NCBI RefSeq assembly: GCF_013402815.2
Contig: NZ_CP058601.1
Location: 3,472,001-3,536,000, forward strand
Direction: 5' to 3'
Source of the DNA: Natrinema halophilum
GTDB taxonomy: Archaea > Halobacteriota > Halobacteria > Halobacteriales > Natrialbaceae
DNA length: 64,000 nucleotides
Shown here: positions 43,207 to 51,718 of the stretch, in pieces
Numbering within the stretch: position 1 is the stretch's first letter
Layout: every line of letters starts with the position of its first letter
Translations under genes and position numbers: made by a program
The notes under the pieces: generated by a model
What the model saw: the letters and a program-made list of their open reading frames with translations, nothing else
The model's database searches: none
What the model was told of the DNA's origin: nothing

Positions 43207-44067
43207 TCAGTCCAGATAGTCGCCGACCAGCAAGTCGACGCGCTCGCGTGTCTCTTTGGGAATTGCCTCAGTTGGGGTGTTGATCGTCCCCTCGAGTGCG
43301 CTCCAGGCCTCGCTGTGGAAGTCATCAGGCATCGTTCGGATGGCGCGTTCGATGACGGCGTTGATCGCGTCCTCGTTGGCTGCCGCGTTCTCGAGGACTT
43401 CCTCGAGGCTCACTTCGCTGTCGTCCTTCCAGACGTCGTAGTCGGTGACGCCCGCGACGGTAGCGTAGCTCAGTTCTGCCTCGCGGGCGAGTTTGGCTTC
43501 CGGTATGGCGGTCATCCCGACGATATCCCAGCCCTGGGAGCGGTAGAACTCGCTTTCGGCCTTCGTCGAGAATTGCGGGCCCTCGATACAGACGTACGTG
43601 CCGCCCGCTTCCGTCCTCGTCTCGCCATTGGTCGCCTCTTCGGCCGCCGTCGCGAGGTGGGAGGCCATCTCTGGGCAGTAGGGTTCGGCAAAGCCCATGT
43701 GGACGACCAGTCCGTCGCCGAAGAACGTGGGCGAACGGTGTTTGGTTCGATCGAAGATCTGGTCGGGGACGACCAGCGTACGGGGCGGCAACTCCTCGCG
43801 CAGGCTCCCGACCGCGTTCGTGGCGATCACCCGGTCGACGCCGACCGCTTTGAGCGCGTATATGTTCGCCCGATAGGATGCATCGGTCGGCGGATGTTGG
43901 TGCTGTTTCCCGTGACGGGGGAGGAACGCGACCGTTCGCCCGTGAAGTTCGCCGAGCGTCACCCGTCCGCTCGGCTCACCGTAGGGCGTCGAAATCTCTT
44001 CAGTGCGGGTATTCTCGAGTGAGAGTGCATCGTAGATGCCGCTTCCGCCGATAACGCCGATCGTCAT
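43207..44067 (-). CDS. mtnP: S-methyl-5'-thioadenosine phosphorylase
   Basis: 286 aa from the ATG at 44067. MTIGVIGGSGIYDA is the phosphorylase start, LPRHGKQHQHPP the phosphate site, IATNAVGSL and TYVCIEGPQFSTKAES the nucleoside-binding region, and GMTAIPEAKLAREAELSYA the diagnostic Pnp/MtaP motif. It salvages MTA to adenine and methylthioribose-1-phosphate. Monocistronic. Confidence 0.93.
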   Translation of the reverse strand: MTIGVIGGSGIYDALSLENTRTEEISTPYGEPSGRVTLGELHGRTVAFLPRHGKQHQHPPTDASYRANIYALKAVGVDRVIATNAVGSLREELPPRTLVVPDQIFDRTKHRSPTFFGDGLVVHMGFAEPYCPEMASHLATAAEEATNGETRTEAGGTYVCIEGPQFSTKAESEFYRSQGWDIVGMTAIPEAKLAREAELSYATVAGVTDYDVWKDDSEVSLEEVLENAAANEDAINAVIERAIRTMPDDFHSEAWSALEGTINTPTEAIPKETRERVDLLVGDYLD

Positions 44068-44282
44068 GGCAGAACGTGGGCGGACCAGGGTCCTAAATGT
44101 CCGGTCGCGGGTTCCATCTCGGCGACGCGGTGGCGGCGCCGGCTCTCGCAGCGGATCGACGGCCTCGACCGTCCGAAGCGGACAGTCGATAGCGGCCGTT
44201 GGATGGAGCCGCTTTCGCGAGTAATGGTTGGAGTTATCACACTTCACAAATAGCCAAATAGCGTCCCCCTTATTTTCCGGAT

Positions 44283-45731
44283 ATGGACGTCGGCGATGCG
44301 TCGGACGACGGCGCCCTCACCGAGGGGTCGCTCGTGCGACCCATGATCAGGTTGGCGTGGCCGCTCGTGGTCATTCAACTGTTGCAGGTCGCGTACAACG
44401 TGGGAGACACCTTCTGGCTCGGTGCGCTCTCCCCTGATGCGGTTGGGGCGGTGAGTCTCGCCTTCCCGCTGCTTTTCTTGCTGATCTCGATTGGCAGTGG
44501 CTTCACGGCGGCCGGTGCGATACTGATCGCCCAGCACACCGGTGCAAAGAGCGGCGAAGCGGGATTGATCGCCGGACAGACGCTCGCGTTCGTCTCGTTT
44601 GTCGCCGCCGGTCTGGGTGCGGTCGGTTTCGTCGTCACCGAGCCGATGCTTTCCGCCTTGCCGGCCGACGAAGCGACGCGGGCCGCGATCATCCCGTTGG
44701 CTGCCGGCTACCTCCGGATATTCTTTCTCGGGTTGCCCTTTCTCTTCGGTTTCTTCGTCTTCGTCGCGCTCATGCGCGGCTACGGCAGCACGCAGGCACC
44801 GATGCGAGTGATGCTCGTCAGCGTCGTCATCAATCTCGCGCTCGATCCCCTGTTCATCTTCGGCGTCGGACCGTTCCCTCGACTCGAGGTCGAGGGTGCT
44901 GCGGTCGCGACGCTCATCTCGCGGGGGCTCGCGACGCTGATCGGGTTCTACCTGTTGTACTACACCGACGTCGGGCCAGACATTCGGGCGGTTCATCTCC
45001 GGCCGCGTCGGAAGTACGTGGGGCAAATCACGCGACTCGGGATCCCGACGGCGCTCGAGCAATCGATGACTGCGCTCGCGCTGGTCGCGATGACGGCGAT
45101 GGTCGTCACCTTCCCGCCGGCAGTGGTCGCAGCTTACGGGCTCGGCAATCGATTGATCTCGTTGGCGTTTCTCCCCGCGATGGGAATGGGACAGGCGACG
45201 GATACGATCGTCGGCCAGAACCTGGGTGCCGGCGACCCCGACCGGGCGGCGAGGGCGGTCCGGATCGCGGCGAGCGTCATCGCGGCGGTCATGCTCGCAG
45301 CGGGAACGCTCGCGTTTCTGTTCCCCCACCCGTTCGTGTCGGCGTTCCTGACGGCCGATGCGCCGGGCAAAGCGGCGACCATCGATTACGGCGCAACGTA
45401 TCTCCGGTTCGCTGCGGTCGCCTTCGTCTTCATGGGCGTGCTACAGGTGATTCAGGGCGCATTCCGCGGCGCGGGCAACACGAAGACGGCGCTCGTCTTC
45501 GCCGTCCTCGGTCTGTGGGTCGTCCGCGTCCCCGTCACCTACTATCTACTCTTCGTCGCTAACTGGGGGACTACAGGGATCTGGACCGGCGTCGTCGTCG
45601 GCGACGTCGTGGGCGCGCTCGCGGCCGTCGCGTGGTTCACCCGGGGGACCTGGAAAGAGTCGATCGTCGATGGAAGCGAACGAGCGAATGGACCGCACGG
45701 TGCGGCTGATTCTGAATCGGCCGCGGAATAA
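44283..45731 (+). CDS. MATE-family efflux transporter
   Basis: 482 aa with twelve membrane segments in two homologous halves. PMIRLAWPLVVIQLLQVAYNVGDTFWLG at the start and the parallel GIPTALEQSMTALALVAMTAMV near residue 255 mark the repeats. The motif IGQ..GAGD (VGQNLGAGDPDRAARAV) is MATE-specific. Cation-coupled export; substrate unknown. Confidence 0.93.
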   Translation: MDVGDASDDGALTEGSLVRPMIRLAWPLVVIQLLQVAYNVGDTFWLGALSPDAVGAVSLAFPLLFLLISIGSGFTAAGAILIAQHTGAKSGEAGLIAGQTLAFVSFVAAGLGAVGFVVTEPMLSALPADEATRAAIIPLAAGYLRIFFLGLPFLFGFFVFVALMRGYGSTQAPMRVMLVSVVINLALDPLFIFGVGPFPRLEVEGAAVATLISRGLATLIGFYLLYYTDVGPDIRAVHLRPRRKYVGQITRLGIPTALEQSMTALALVAMTAMVVTFPPAVVAAYGLGNRLISLAFLPAMGMGQATDTIVGQNLGAGDPDRAARAVRIAASVIAAVMLAAGTLAFLFPHPFVSAFLTADAPGKAATIDYGATYLRFAAVAFVFMGVLQVIQGAFRGAGNTKTALVFAVLGLWVVRVPVTYYLLFVANWGTTGIWTGVVVGDVVGALAAVAWFTRGTWKESIVDGSERANGPHGAADSESAAE

Positions 45732-45789
45732 TCGTCATCTCGAGTACACCTGCGCCCCGCACCTGCCCCGTACATCCGAACCAGCGGGG

Positions 45790-46518
45790 TCAGCTATTCC
45801 GCTCGATCGCCGTTCGTAGTCGTCGCTCGAGGTCGCCGCCGTCATCGTTTCTGAGCGAAAGTCGGTCGGTCTGCTCGTCCGCGTCGAAATGTTCGGTCAG
45901 CAAGCCCCCGCGACGGTCGACCTCGAGCAAGAGATCGAATCCGTCGCCCTCGGGTAACGGCACGACTTCCAGTTCGTCGAGGTCGCCGGCGAAGGGGCCG
46001 GTGCGGGGGACGAACTCGAGTTCTTGAACGAATCTGTGGTTCGCAAAGAGCGATTCCGTGGCCTCACATTTGGCCGTTCGAAGCGTAAAGCCGAGTGACT
46101 CGAGGGCGTCGAACAGCGACTGTCGGAGCGGGTCGGGTTGGATTTCGAGGTCGTCTCGGTCGTCGGGATCGACCGCCCAGTCGATGTCGAGGCCGGTGTC
46201 GAGCCAGACGCTCGTGCGGTCCATCGTGACGGGTGTGTGGTACGGAACGTCGATCGTGACGGGAAACGATCGTTCCTCGTCCGGTTCGATCGTAAACGAG
46301 TCGGCCGCGCGGAACGTATCGATCTTCGCCGATCGTGTGCTTTCGTCGGTTTCGTAGCGCGTCGCGAGCGCGAAGTAGATGTCGTCGACTTCCTGTTCGT
46401 CGTTGCCGCCGGTAACGTCGACGCGCGCATCGACGGATTCGCCCGCCGTCAGCGTCGTCGGCAGTACCGTGTCGACCGTCGCTGCGCCGATCCCGAGGCT
46501 CGAGAGGATTCGTTTCAC
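45790..46518 (-). CDS. Spo0M (sporulation-control-type) arrestin-like protein
   Basis: 242 aa with a GTG start at 46518. KRILSSLGIGAATVDTVLPTTLTAGESVDARVDVTGG is the SpoOM start; the domain continues with DIYFALATRYETDE and FPVTIDVPYHTPVT. Haloarchaea do not sporulate; the family has an arrestin-type beta fold, role unknown. Followed on the - strand upstream by about 385 nt without a confident gene. Confidence 0.9.
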   Translation of the reverse strand: MKRILSSLGIGAATVDTVLPTTLTAGESVDARVDVTGGNDEQEVDDIYFALATRYETDESTRSAKIDTFRAADSFTIEPDEERSFPVTIDVPYHTPVTMDRTSVWLDTGLDIDWAVDPDDRDDLEIQPDPLRQSLFDALESLGFTLRTAKCEATESLFANHRFVQELEFVPRTGPFAGDLDELEVVPLPEGDGFDLLLEVDRRGGLLTEHFDADEQTDRLSLRNDDGGDLERRLRTAIERNS

Positions 46519-46903
46519 AGAACGGTGCTCGGGCGTCCCAATTATAAGCTATTTGCTTCTGATAATTCCAGATTCTGCCCTCTCTCGGTAGTCATCGACC
46601 GGCACCTGGTGTTAGCTTCTGTGAGCCAGTGCGTCGATAACGGTCGGTTCCAACTCGCCGCCGTGTACGTCGCCGGTCATATCCTGATCGGTCCAAAGCG
46701 TAGTTCCAGTTGGCCACGGGGTGGTCGAATCCGTCTGGTCGATCAGTGACTCGAGAGCCCTTCCTTCCGCGACTCGTTTACCCCTCCACGATGGCTAAAA
46801 CAGGCCGCTCGTTACGAATTAGCCGTGGAATCCGCTGTGCGTTCCATCGCCGATCGAGCTTCCCCCCAGAGCTTTATTATTGATTAATATAACCTAGTTA
46901 TTG
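46519..46903. other. 385-nt gap with one coding-like fragment and thiC promoter
   Basis: From 46794 to 46612 the - strand has an open stretch without a start codon, with plausible text DSTTPWPTGTTLWTDQDMTG and GDVHGGELEPTVIDALAHRS, perhaps a decayed gene. The right end, about 46871-46900, is AT-rich (TTTATTATTGATTAATATAA) and is a likely thiC promoter. No riboswitch hallmark was seen. Confidence 0.4.
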
Positions 46904-48343
46904 ATGGCGCGTACACAGATTCAGGCCGCCCGCGACGGGACGGTTACGCCCGAGATGGAACGCATCGCCGGACGAGAGAACCGCGATCCGGAGTTCGTCC
47001 GCGAGCAAGTTGCGGAGGGACAGGCGGTAATCCCAGCGAACCGGAACCACGACGCGCTCGATCCGATGATCATCGGCCGGGAGTTCGCGACCAAGGTCAA
47101 CGCCAACATCGGCAACAGCGAGACGACCAGCGACCTCGAGACGGAACTCGAGAAACTCCACACCGCGGTTCACTACGGGGCAGATACGGTGATGGATCTC
47201 GGCACCGGGAGCGATCTGGACGAGATTCGAGAAGCCCACGTCGAGCACTCGCCGGTTCCGATCGGGACGGTGCCGCTGTACGAGGCGGTCAAGCGAGCCG
47301 GCAGCCCCGAAGCAATCACGAAAGACCTGTTGCTCGAGGTCATCGAAAAGCAGGCCGAGCAAGGGGTCGATTACATGACGATCCACGCGGGGATCCTCGC
47401 CGAACATCTGCCGCTGACTGACGGGCGGAAGACGGGAATCGTCTCCCGCGGCGGGTCGATCATGGCGAAGTGGATGGAAGAACACGGGGAGCAGAACCCG
47501 CTCTACCAGATCTTCCCGGATATCTGTGAGATCTTCGCCGAACACGACGTTACCTTTAGTCTCGGGGATAGCCTTCGACCGGGCTGTCTGGCGGATGCAT
47601 GCGACGAGGCCCAGTACGCCGAACTCGATACGCTGGGCGAACTCACGCGAATCGGCTGGGACCGCGGCGTCCAGGTGATGGTCGAAGGGCCGGGCCACGT
47701 CCCGATGCACAAGGTGGCCGAGAACGTCGAGCGACAGCAGAACGTCTGCGACGGCGCCCCGTTTTACGTCCTCGGGCCGCTCGTGACGGACATCGCGCCG
47801 GGCTATGACCACATCACGAGCGCTATCGGCGCTGCAATCGCCGCGCAGGCGGGCGCGGCGATGCTCTGTTACGTCACCCCCAAAGAACACCTCGGACTTC
47901 CCGAAGAAGAAGACGTGCGCGAGGGACTCGCGGCGTACCGCATCGCGGCTCACGCCGGCGACGTGGCCACAGAACGGCCCGGCGCTCGAGACTGGGACGA
48001 CGCCCTTTCCGAGGCCCGCTACGAGTTCGATTGGCGCGAACAGTTCAGCCTCGCGCTCGATCCGGACCGCGCCCGGTCGTTCCACGATCAGACGCTCCCT
48101 GGCGACAACTACAAGGAAGCGCGCTTCTGCTCGATGTGCGGCGCGGAGTTCTGTTCGATGCGGATCGATCAGGATGCGAGGGCTGACGGCGAGATGAAGT
48201 CGCTCGAACCCGACGCCGGGACCGACCTCGAGGCGTCGCCCGCGGCGATGGTAAACCTGCCGCCGGTCGGCACCCACGAATCGGATGACTTGCCGCCGGT
48301 CGCGGACCACGCCGCCTCGCTCGAAGAGTCGACTGACGATTGA
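46904..48343 (+). CDS. thiC: Phosphomethylpyrimidine synthase ThiC
   Basis: 479 aa from ATG 46904 (a TTG lies just before). Radical-SAM-like Thi[10 protein letters not shown] near residue 67, [41 protein letters not shown], and the C-terminal 4Fe-4S motif [11 protein letters not shown]. It converts aminoimidazole ribotide to HMP phosphate for thiamine. Complete. The promoter to the left is AT-rich. Confidence 0.97.
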   Translation: MARTQIQAARDGTVTPEMERIAGRENRDPEFVREQVAEGQAVIPANRNHDALDPMIIGREFATKVNANIGNSETTSDLETELEKLHTAVHYGADTVMDLGTGSDLDEIREAHVEHSPVPIGTVPLYEAVKRAGSPEAITKDLLLEVIEKQAEQGVDYMTIHAGILAEHLPLTDGRKTGIVSRGGSIMAKWMEEHGEQNPLYQIFPDICEIFAEHDVTFSLGDSLRPGCLADACDEAQYAELDTLGELTRIGWDRGVQVMVEGPGHVPMHKVAENVERQQNVCDGAPFYVLGPLVTDIAPGYDHITSAIGAAIAAQAGAAMLCYVTPKEHLGLPEEEDVREGLAAYRIAAHAGDVATERPGARDWDDALSEARYEFDWREQFSLALDPDRARSFHDQTLPGDNYKEARFCSMCGAEFCSMRIDQDARADGEMKSLEPDAGTDLEASPAAMVNLPPVGTHESDDLPPVADHAASLEESTDD

Positions 48344-48448
48344 TTCCGGACGTGAACCCGCAGCGGTGCCTTCGCATGTAAAATACGAGTACAGTCACAG
48401 AGAAACGACCTCGTCTTTATCCGATACACTGTGGTCGGTCCGGTACCG

Positions 48449-49795
48449 ATGGCACCCCGACGGCGGACCCTCCTCGCAGCAGTATCGACGACGACAGCCG
48501 CAGCAGCGGCCGGCTGTTCCGACCTGCTCGCTAACGAGACCACCGATGGCAGCGGTCAGAAAACGCCCACGGATGTCGCGACGGCGTTCATCGACGATCT
48601 CGCAAACCAGGAGTTCGAGCGAGCGAGCAAACGATTCGCCGAGCGCGATCGCACGAAGTACGGCGATCCGGCCAGACTCGAGCGGCTCTGGATGGCATAC
48701 ACCGCCGTCGCCGGTGCGTTCGACGGGATCGACGAAACGAGTAAAACGGCGCGAAGCGGCGTCGTTCTGGTCGACCTGGCACTGTCGTTCGAGGGGGGCG
48801 ATCATGCGTGCCGCGTGGTCGTGGACAAAAACAAAACGGGGCGGCTGCGTAACTGTGGGATCGCAGACGAGTACGAGCGACCGACGTACGTCGATCCGAG
48901 CGCGGTTACGAAACAGGATCTGCAACTCGAGGTCGACGGCTGCTCGCTGCAAGGAACCGTAACGTCGTCAGCTGACGGCGGCGACGCGGTACCTGGTGTC
49001 GTTTTCCTACACGACTCCGGCCCGTCGACCCGGGACACCACACAGGGCGGGACGAAAGCGTTCGTCGATCTGGCTGAGGGACTCGCGACACAGGGTCTCG
49101 CGACCCTTCGCTACGACAAGCGCATTCCCGCCTGCGAGATAGATCCCGGGCAGTACACCATCGATCAGGTTACCGGTGACGACGCGCTCGCCGCGATCGA
49201 GCGACTCCGTGGCGTCGATGGCGTCGACGGCGACAGCATCGTCGTCGTCGGTCACGGACTCGGTGGAACAGCGGCACCGAAAATTGCCGCTCGGGACGGG
49301 AACCTCGCCGGGATCGTCGGACTGGCCGCGCCGGCGCGCCCGTATCACGAACTGACGCTCGCCCAACTCGAGCACAAGATTTCGGTCGGCTCCCTCGAGT
49401 GGGACGCCCTGGCGGACGTCTACGACCAGTGGGCCGACGAGATCGATCGAGTTCGGGCGGGCGACTACGAGCCGAGCGACACCCTCCTCGGTAAACCCGG
49501 TGCCTTCTGGGACAGCCTGGCGTCGTACGACCAGTTCCAGACTGCACGGGATGTCGACGTGCCGCTTTGCCTGTTGCAGGGGAATCGAGACTTTCAGGTC
49601 ACCGTGGCCGACGACCTCGAGCGCTGGCAGACCGAACTCGAAGGCCGATCGAAGACGACGTTCGAAACGTACGACGGTCTCAACCACCTGTTCATGCCGG
49701 GCGAGGGGCCGTCGGTCGAGTTCGCCTACGCCGTTCGAAACAACGTCTCCGAGCAGGTCGTCGACGATCTCGCGGGGTGGATCGGCGAATTGTAG
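48449..49795 (+). CDS. Lipoprotein with alpha/beta-hydrolase fold, nucleophile replaced
   Basis: 448 aa from ATG 48449 (ATG/GTG 48431 also in frame). PRRRTLLAAVSTTTAAAAAGC gives an RR signal and lipobox Cys23. Residues 40-150 look like a DUF3887 domain; the rest is an alpha/beta hydrolase with VGHGLGG where GxSxG is expected, so the nucleophile Ser is Gly270. The Asp (GNRDFQV) and His (LNHLFMPG) partners remain. It may be a non-catalytic or altered enzyme. Followed closely by PhzF. Confidence 0.82.
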   Translation: MAPRRRTLLAAVSTTTAAAAAGCSDLLANETTDGSGQKTPTDVATAFIDDLANQEFERASKRFAERDRTKYGDPARLERLWMAYTAVAGAFDGIDETSKTARSGVVLVDLALSFEGGDHACRVVVDKNKTGRLRNCGIADEYERPTYVDPSAVTKQDLQLEVDGCSLQGTVTSSADGGDAVPGVVFLHDSGPSTRDTTQGGTKAFVDLAEGLATQGLATLRYDKRIPACEIDPGQYTIDQVTGDDALAAIERLRGVDGVDGDSIVVVGHGLGGTAAPKIAARDGNLAGIVGLAAPARPYHELTLAQLEHKISVGSLEWDALADVYDQWADEIDRVRAGDYEPSDTLLGKPGAFWDSLASYDQFQTARDVDVPLCLLQGNRDFQVTVADDLERWQTELEGRSKTTFETYDGLNHLFMPGEGPSVEFAYAVRNNVSEQVVDDLAGWIGEL

Positions 49796-49824
49796 TCGGT
49801 GGTGATCGCGGGGTGGATCGGCGA
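49771..49824 (+). repeat. 18-bp direct repeat across the hydrolase stop
   Basis: CGCGGGGTGGATCGGCGA occurs at 49771-49788 (encoding the last residues, AGWIGEL) and again at 49807-49824 after the stop codon. It suggests a short local duplication. Confidence 0.8.
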
Positions 49825-49899
49825 GTCGTCGCTGACCCGACGCGCGTCGTCCTGCTCGCTGACCGAGGATTGATACGGCGGTCGTCCGATCCACGTCGT

Positions 49900-50799
49900 A
49901 TGGAAACGACACGGATCGTGCAGGTCGATGCGTTCACCGACGAGCCGCTGACCGGGAATCCGGCGGGAGTCGTTCCGGACGCAGACAGCCTCTCGGACGA
50001 CCAGATGCAGTCGATTGCCGCCGAGATGGCTGTCAGCGAGACGGCGTTCCTTCGCTCGAGCAGCGCTGCAGAGAGACGAATTCGCTACTTCACGCCCACA
50101 CAGGAGGTCGATCTCTGCGGTCACGCGACGATCGCCACCTTCGCGCACCTCCACGACGAGGGACTCGAATCGGGACCGACGACCATCGAAACGAACGTCG
50201 GCATGCTCGAGATCGACGTCGAATCCGACGGGACGATCTGGATGAGCCAGGATGAGCCGACAGTCGGCGAGGTCGACGTCGGCTACGACCGCATCGCCGA
50301 CGCGCTGGGCGTCGATCGTGCCGCACTCGAGGGGGCGAGCGCCGATCTTCCGCCGGCGGTAGCTTCGACCGGCCTTCCGTTCCTTGTCATCCCGATCACG
50401 TACCTCTCGGACGTCGGGAACGCAGAGCCTGACATGGCCGCGGTCGAATCACTCACCGACGCGGTCGACGCGACGGGTATCTACCTCTTTACGTTCGACG
50501 CGCTCGATGGCGAATCAACCGCGCACGGCCGCATGTTCGCGCCGGGAGCGGGCGTCCCGGAAGATCCCGTCACCGGCACCGCAAGCGGAGCCGTCGGCGC
50601 GTACCTGGATCACTTCGAGGCGTTCGACGACGACCTGCCCGAGGAACTCCGCCTCGAGCAGGGCCATTACGTGGATCGACCGGGACGGGTTCGTGTTCGC
50701 CTCCACGACGCGGTACAGGTCGGCGGTCGCGGTGTGACCGCGCTCGACGGCTCGATCGTCGTTCCCGAGGCGAACGACGACGAGATTCTCGAAGCCTGA
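49900..50799 (+). CDS. PhzF-family isomerase/epimerase
   Basis: 299 aa from ATG 49900. QVDAFTDEPLTGNPAGVV and AVSETAFLR with the catalytic Glu47 open the first domain, with CGHATIATFAHL soon after, and EDPVTGTASGAVGAYL opens the second. The family includes phenazine-biosynthesis PhzF and trans-3-hydroxyproline or sugar isomerases, so the substrate is not predictable. Monocistronic. Confidence 0.93.
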   Translation: METTRIVQVDAFTDEPLTGNPAGVVPDADSLSDDQMQSIAAEMAVSETAFLRSSSAAERRIRYFTPTQEVDLCGHATIATFAHLHDEGLESGPTTIETNVGMLEIDVESDGTIWMSQDEPTVGEVDVGYDRIADALGVDRAALEGASADLPPAVASTGLPFLVIPITYLSDVGNAEPDMAAVESLTDAVDATGIYLFTFDALDGESTAHGRMFAPGAGVPEDPVTGTASGAVGAYLDHFEAFDDDLPEELRLEQGHYVDRPGRVRVRLHDAVQVGGRGVTALDGSIVVPEANDDEILEA

Positions 50800-50814
50800 T
50801 CCGACCGACCCGAC

Positions 50815-51456
50815 TCAGGCGAGCGGATCGCTGGCATCGTCGCTTTCGTCGCGGTCGCCGACCGCGTCGCCGTCGGTCTCACCGCCGTCTCCGGTATCGC
50901 TGCTGGTCTCGTCGTCGCCAACCTCGGTTCCATCCCTCGTAGCGTGGTGTGGGCTCGAGGGCGGCAGCGGTGACGACCCGGACGAACTGGTTTTCCACGT
51001 CGCCGACTCGTCGTCACCGAAGGACGCTGGTTGTTCGCCGGTCGTCCGCCGATCGCCGGCCTCGAGGGCTTCGACCGCTCGGCGAGTTTCTTCGAGTTCG
51101 GCCTCCAGTTGGGCGAGGCGGTCGTCGATCCCCTCGCGGACTTCGCTCGCGACGCGGTTCGAATCGATCTGGCCGCCGGCGGCCTGACCTGCCGCACGGG
51201 GAAGCGTCATGAACAGCGCGTACGTCTTCCCAACTTGCCAGACGACGATACCGAAGGCGGCAAAGAGTACGGTGATCATCGGATTCGCCTGTTCGAGCGC
51301 GAGATCCGGATTCAGCGGCTCGGTAATCAGCGTCGTCGCCGCACCGCCGAAGCCCGCGAACAGTCCGGCGGCGACCAGGGCCAATCCGAGTACTAACGAT
51401 CCGACCGCGATCGTCCGATAGACGAGTGCCCATCCGAACGGGGTTCGAATAGTCAT
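50815..51456 (-). CDS. Membrane protein with acidic disordered tail
   Basis: 213 aa from the ATG at 51456. Two membrane segments (TIAVGSLVLGLALVAAGLFAGF, NPMITVLFAAFGIVVWQVG) at the N-terminal half, then a helical stretch (RVASEVREGIDDRLAQLEAELEETRRAVEALE) and a Ser/Asp/Thr-rich tail. Convergent with phzF. Family not recognised. Confidence 0.8.
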   Translation of the reverse strand: MTIRTPFGWALVYRTIAVGSLVLGLALVAAGLFAGFGGAATTLITEPLNPDLALEQANPMITVLFAAFGIVVWQVGKTYALFMTLPRAAGQAAGGQIDSNRVASEVREGIDDRLAQLEAELEETRRAVEALEAGDRRTTGEQPASFGDDESATWKTSSSGSSPLPPSSPHHATRDGTEVGDDETSSDTGDGGETDGDAVGDRDESDDASDPLA

Positions 51457-51718
51457 AGTGGCGACACTCACTGGAGTTGTATAACCGCTGTGGGTGTCAG
51501 AAGATATTGCTGTCAATTCGAGACACGGTCGCGAAAGTAGACACCCATGACCGCCGGAGAATCGCAGTCGGAGCGTTCCCGATATCGGTCCGCTGCCGTT
51601 CGCGGTTGAAGATGCCCGCTCGTCGTCCATTGTCGGAGAACTAATTCGATCACGAGTGAGTGCTGGGAGGCGGCGTTCGCAACCTTCTTTATTCGGTCGA
51701 GTGACCACAACAATAGAG

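Noticed and set aside
46800-46903. TPP riboswitch upstream of thiC
   Set aside because: No recognisable thi-box core was seen; only AT-rich promoter-like sequence.
46898-48310. Long antisense open frame inside thiC
   Set aside because: Shadow of a conserved enzyme gene; Arg-rich and without motifs.
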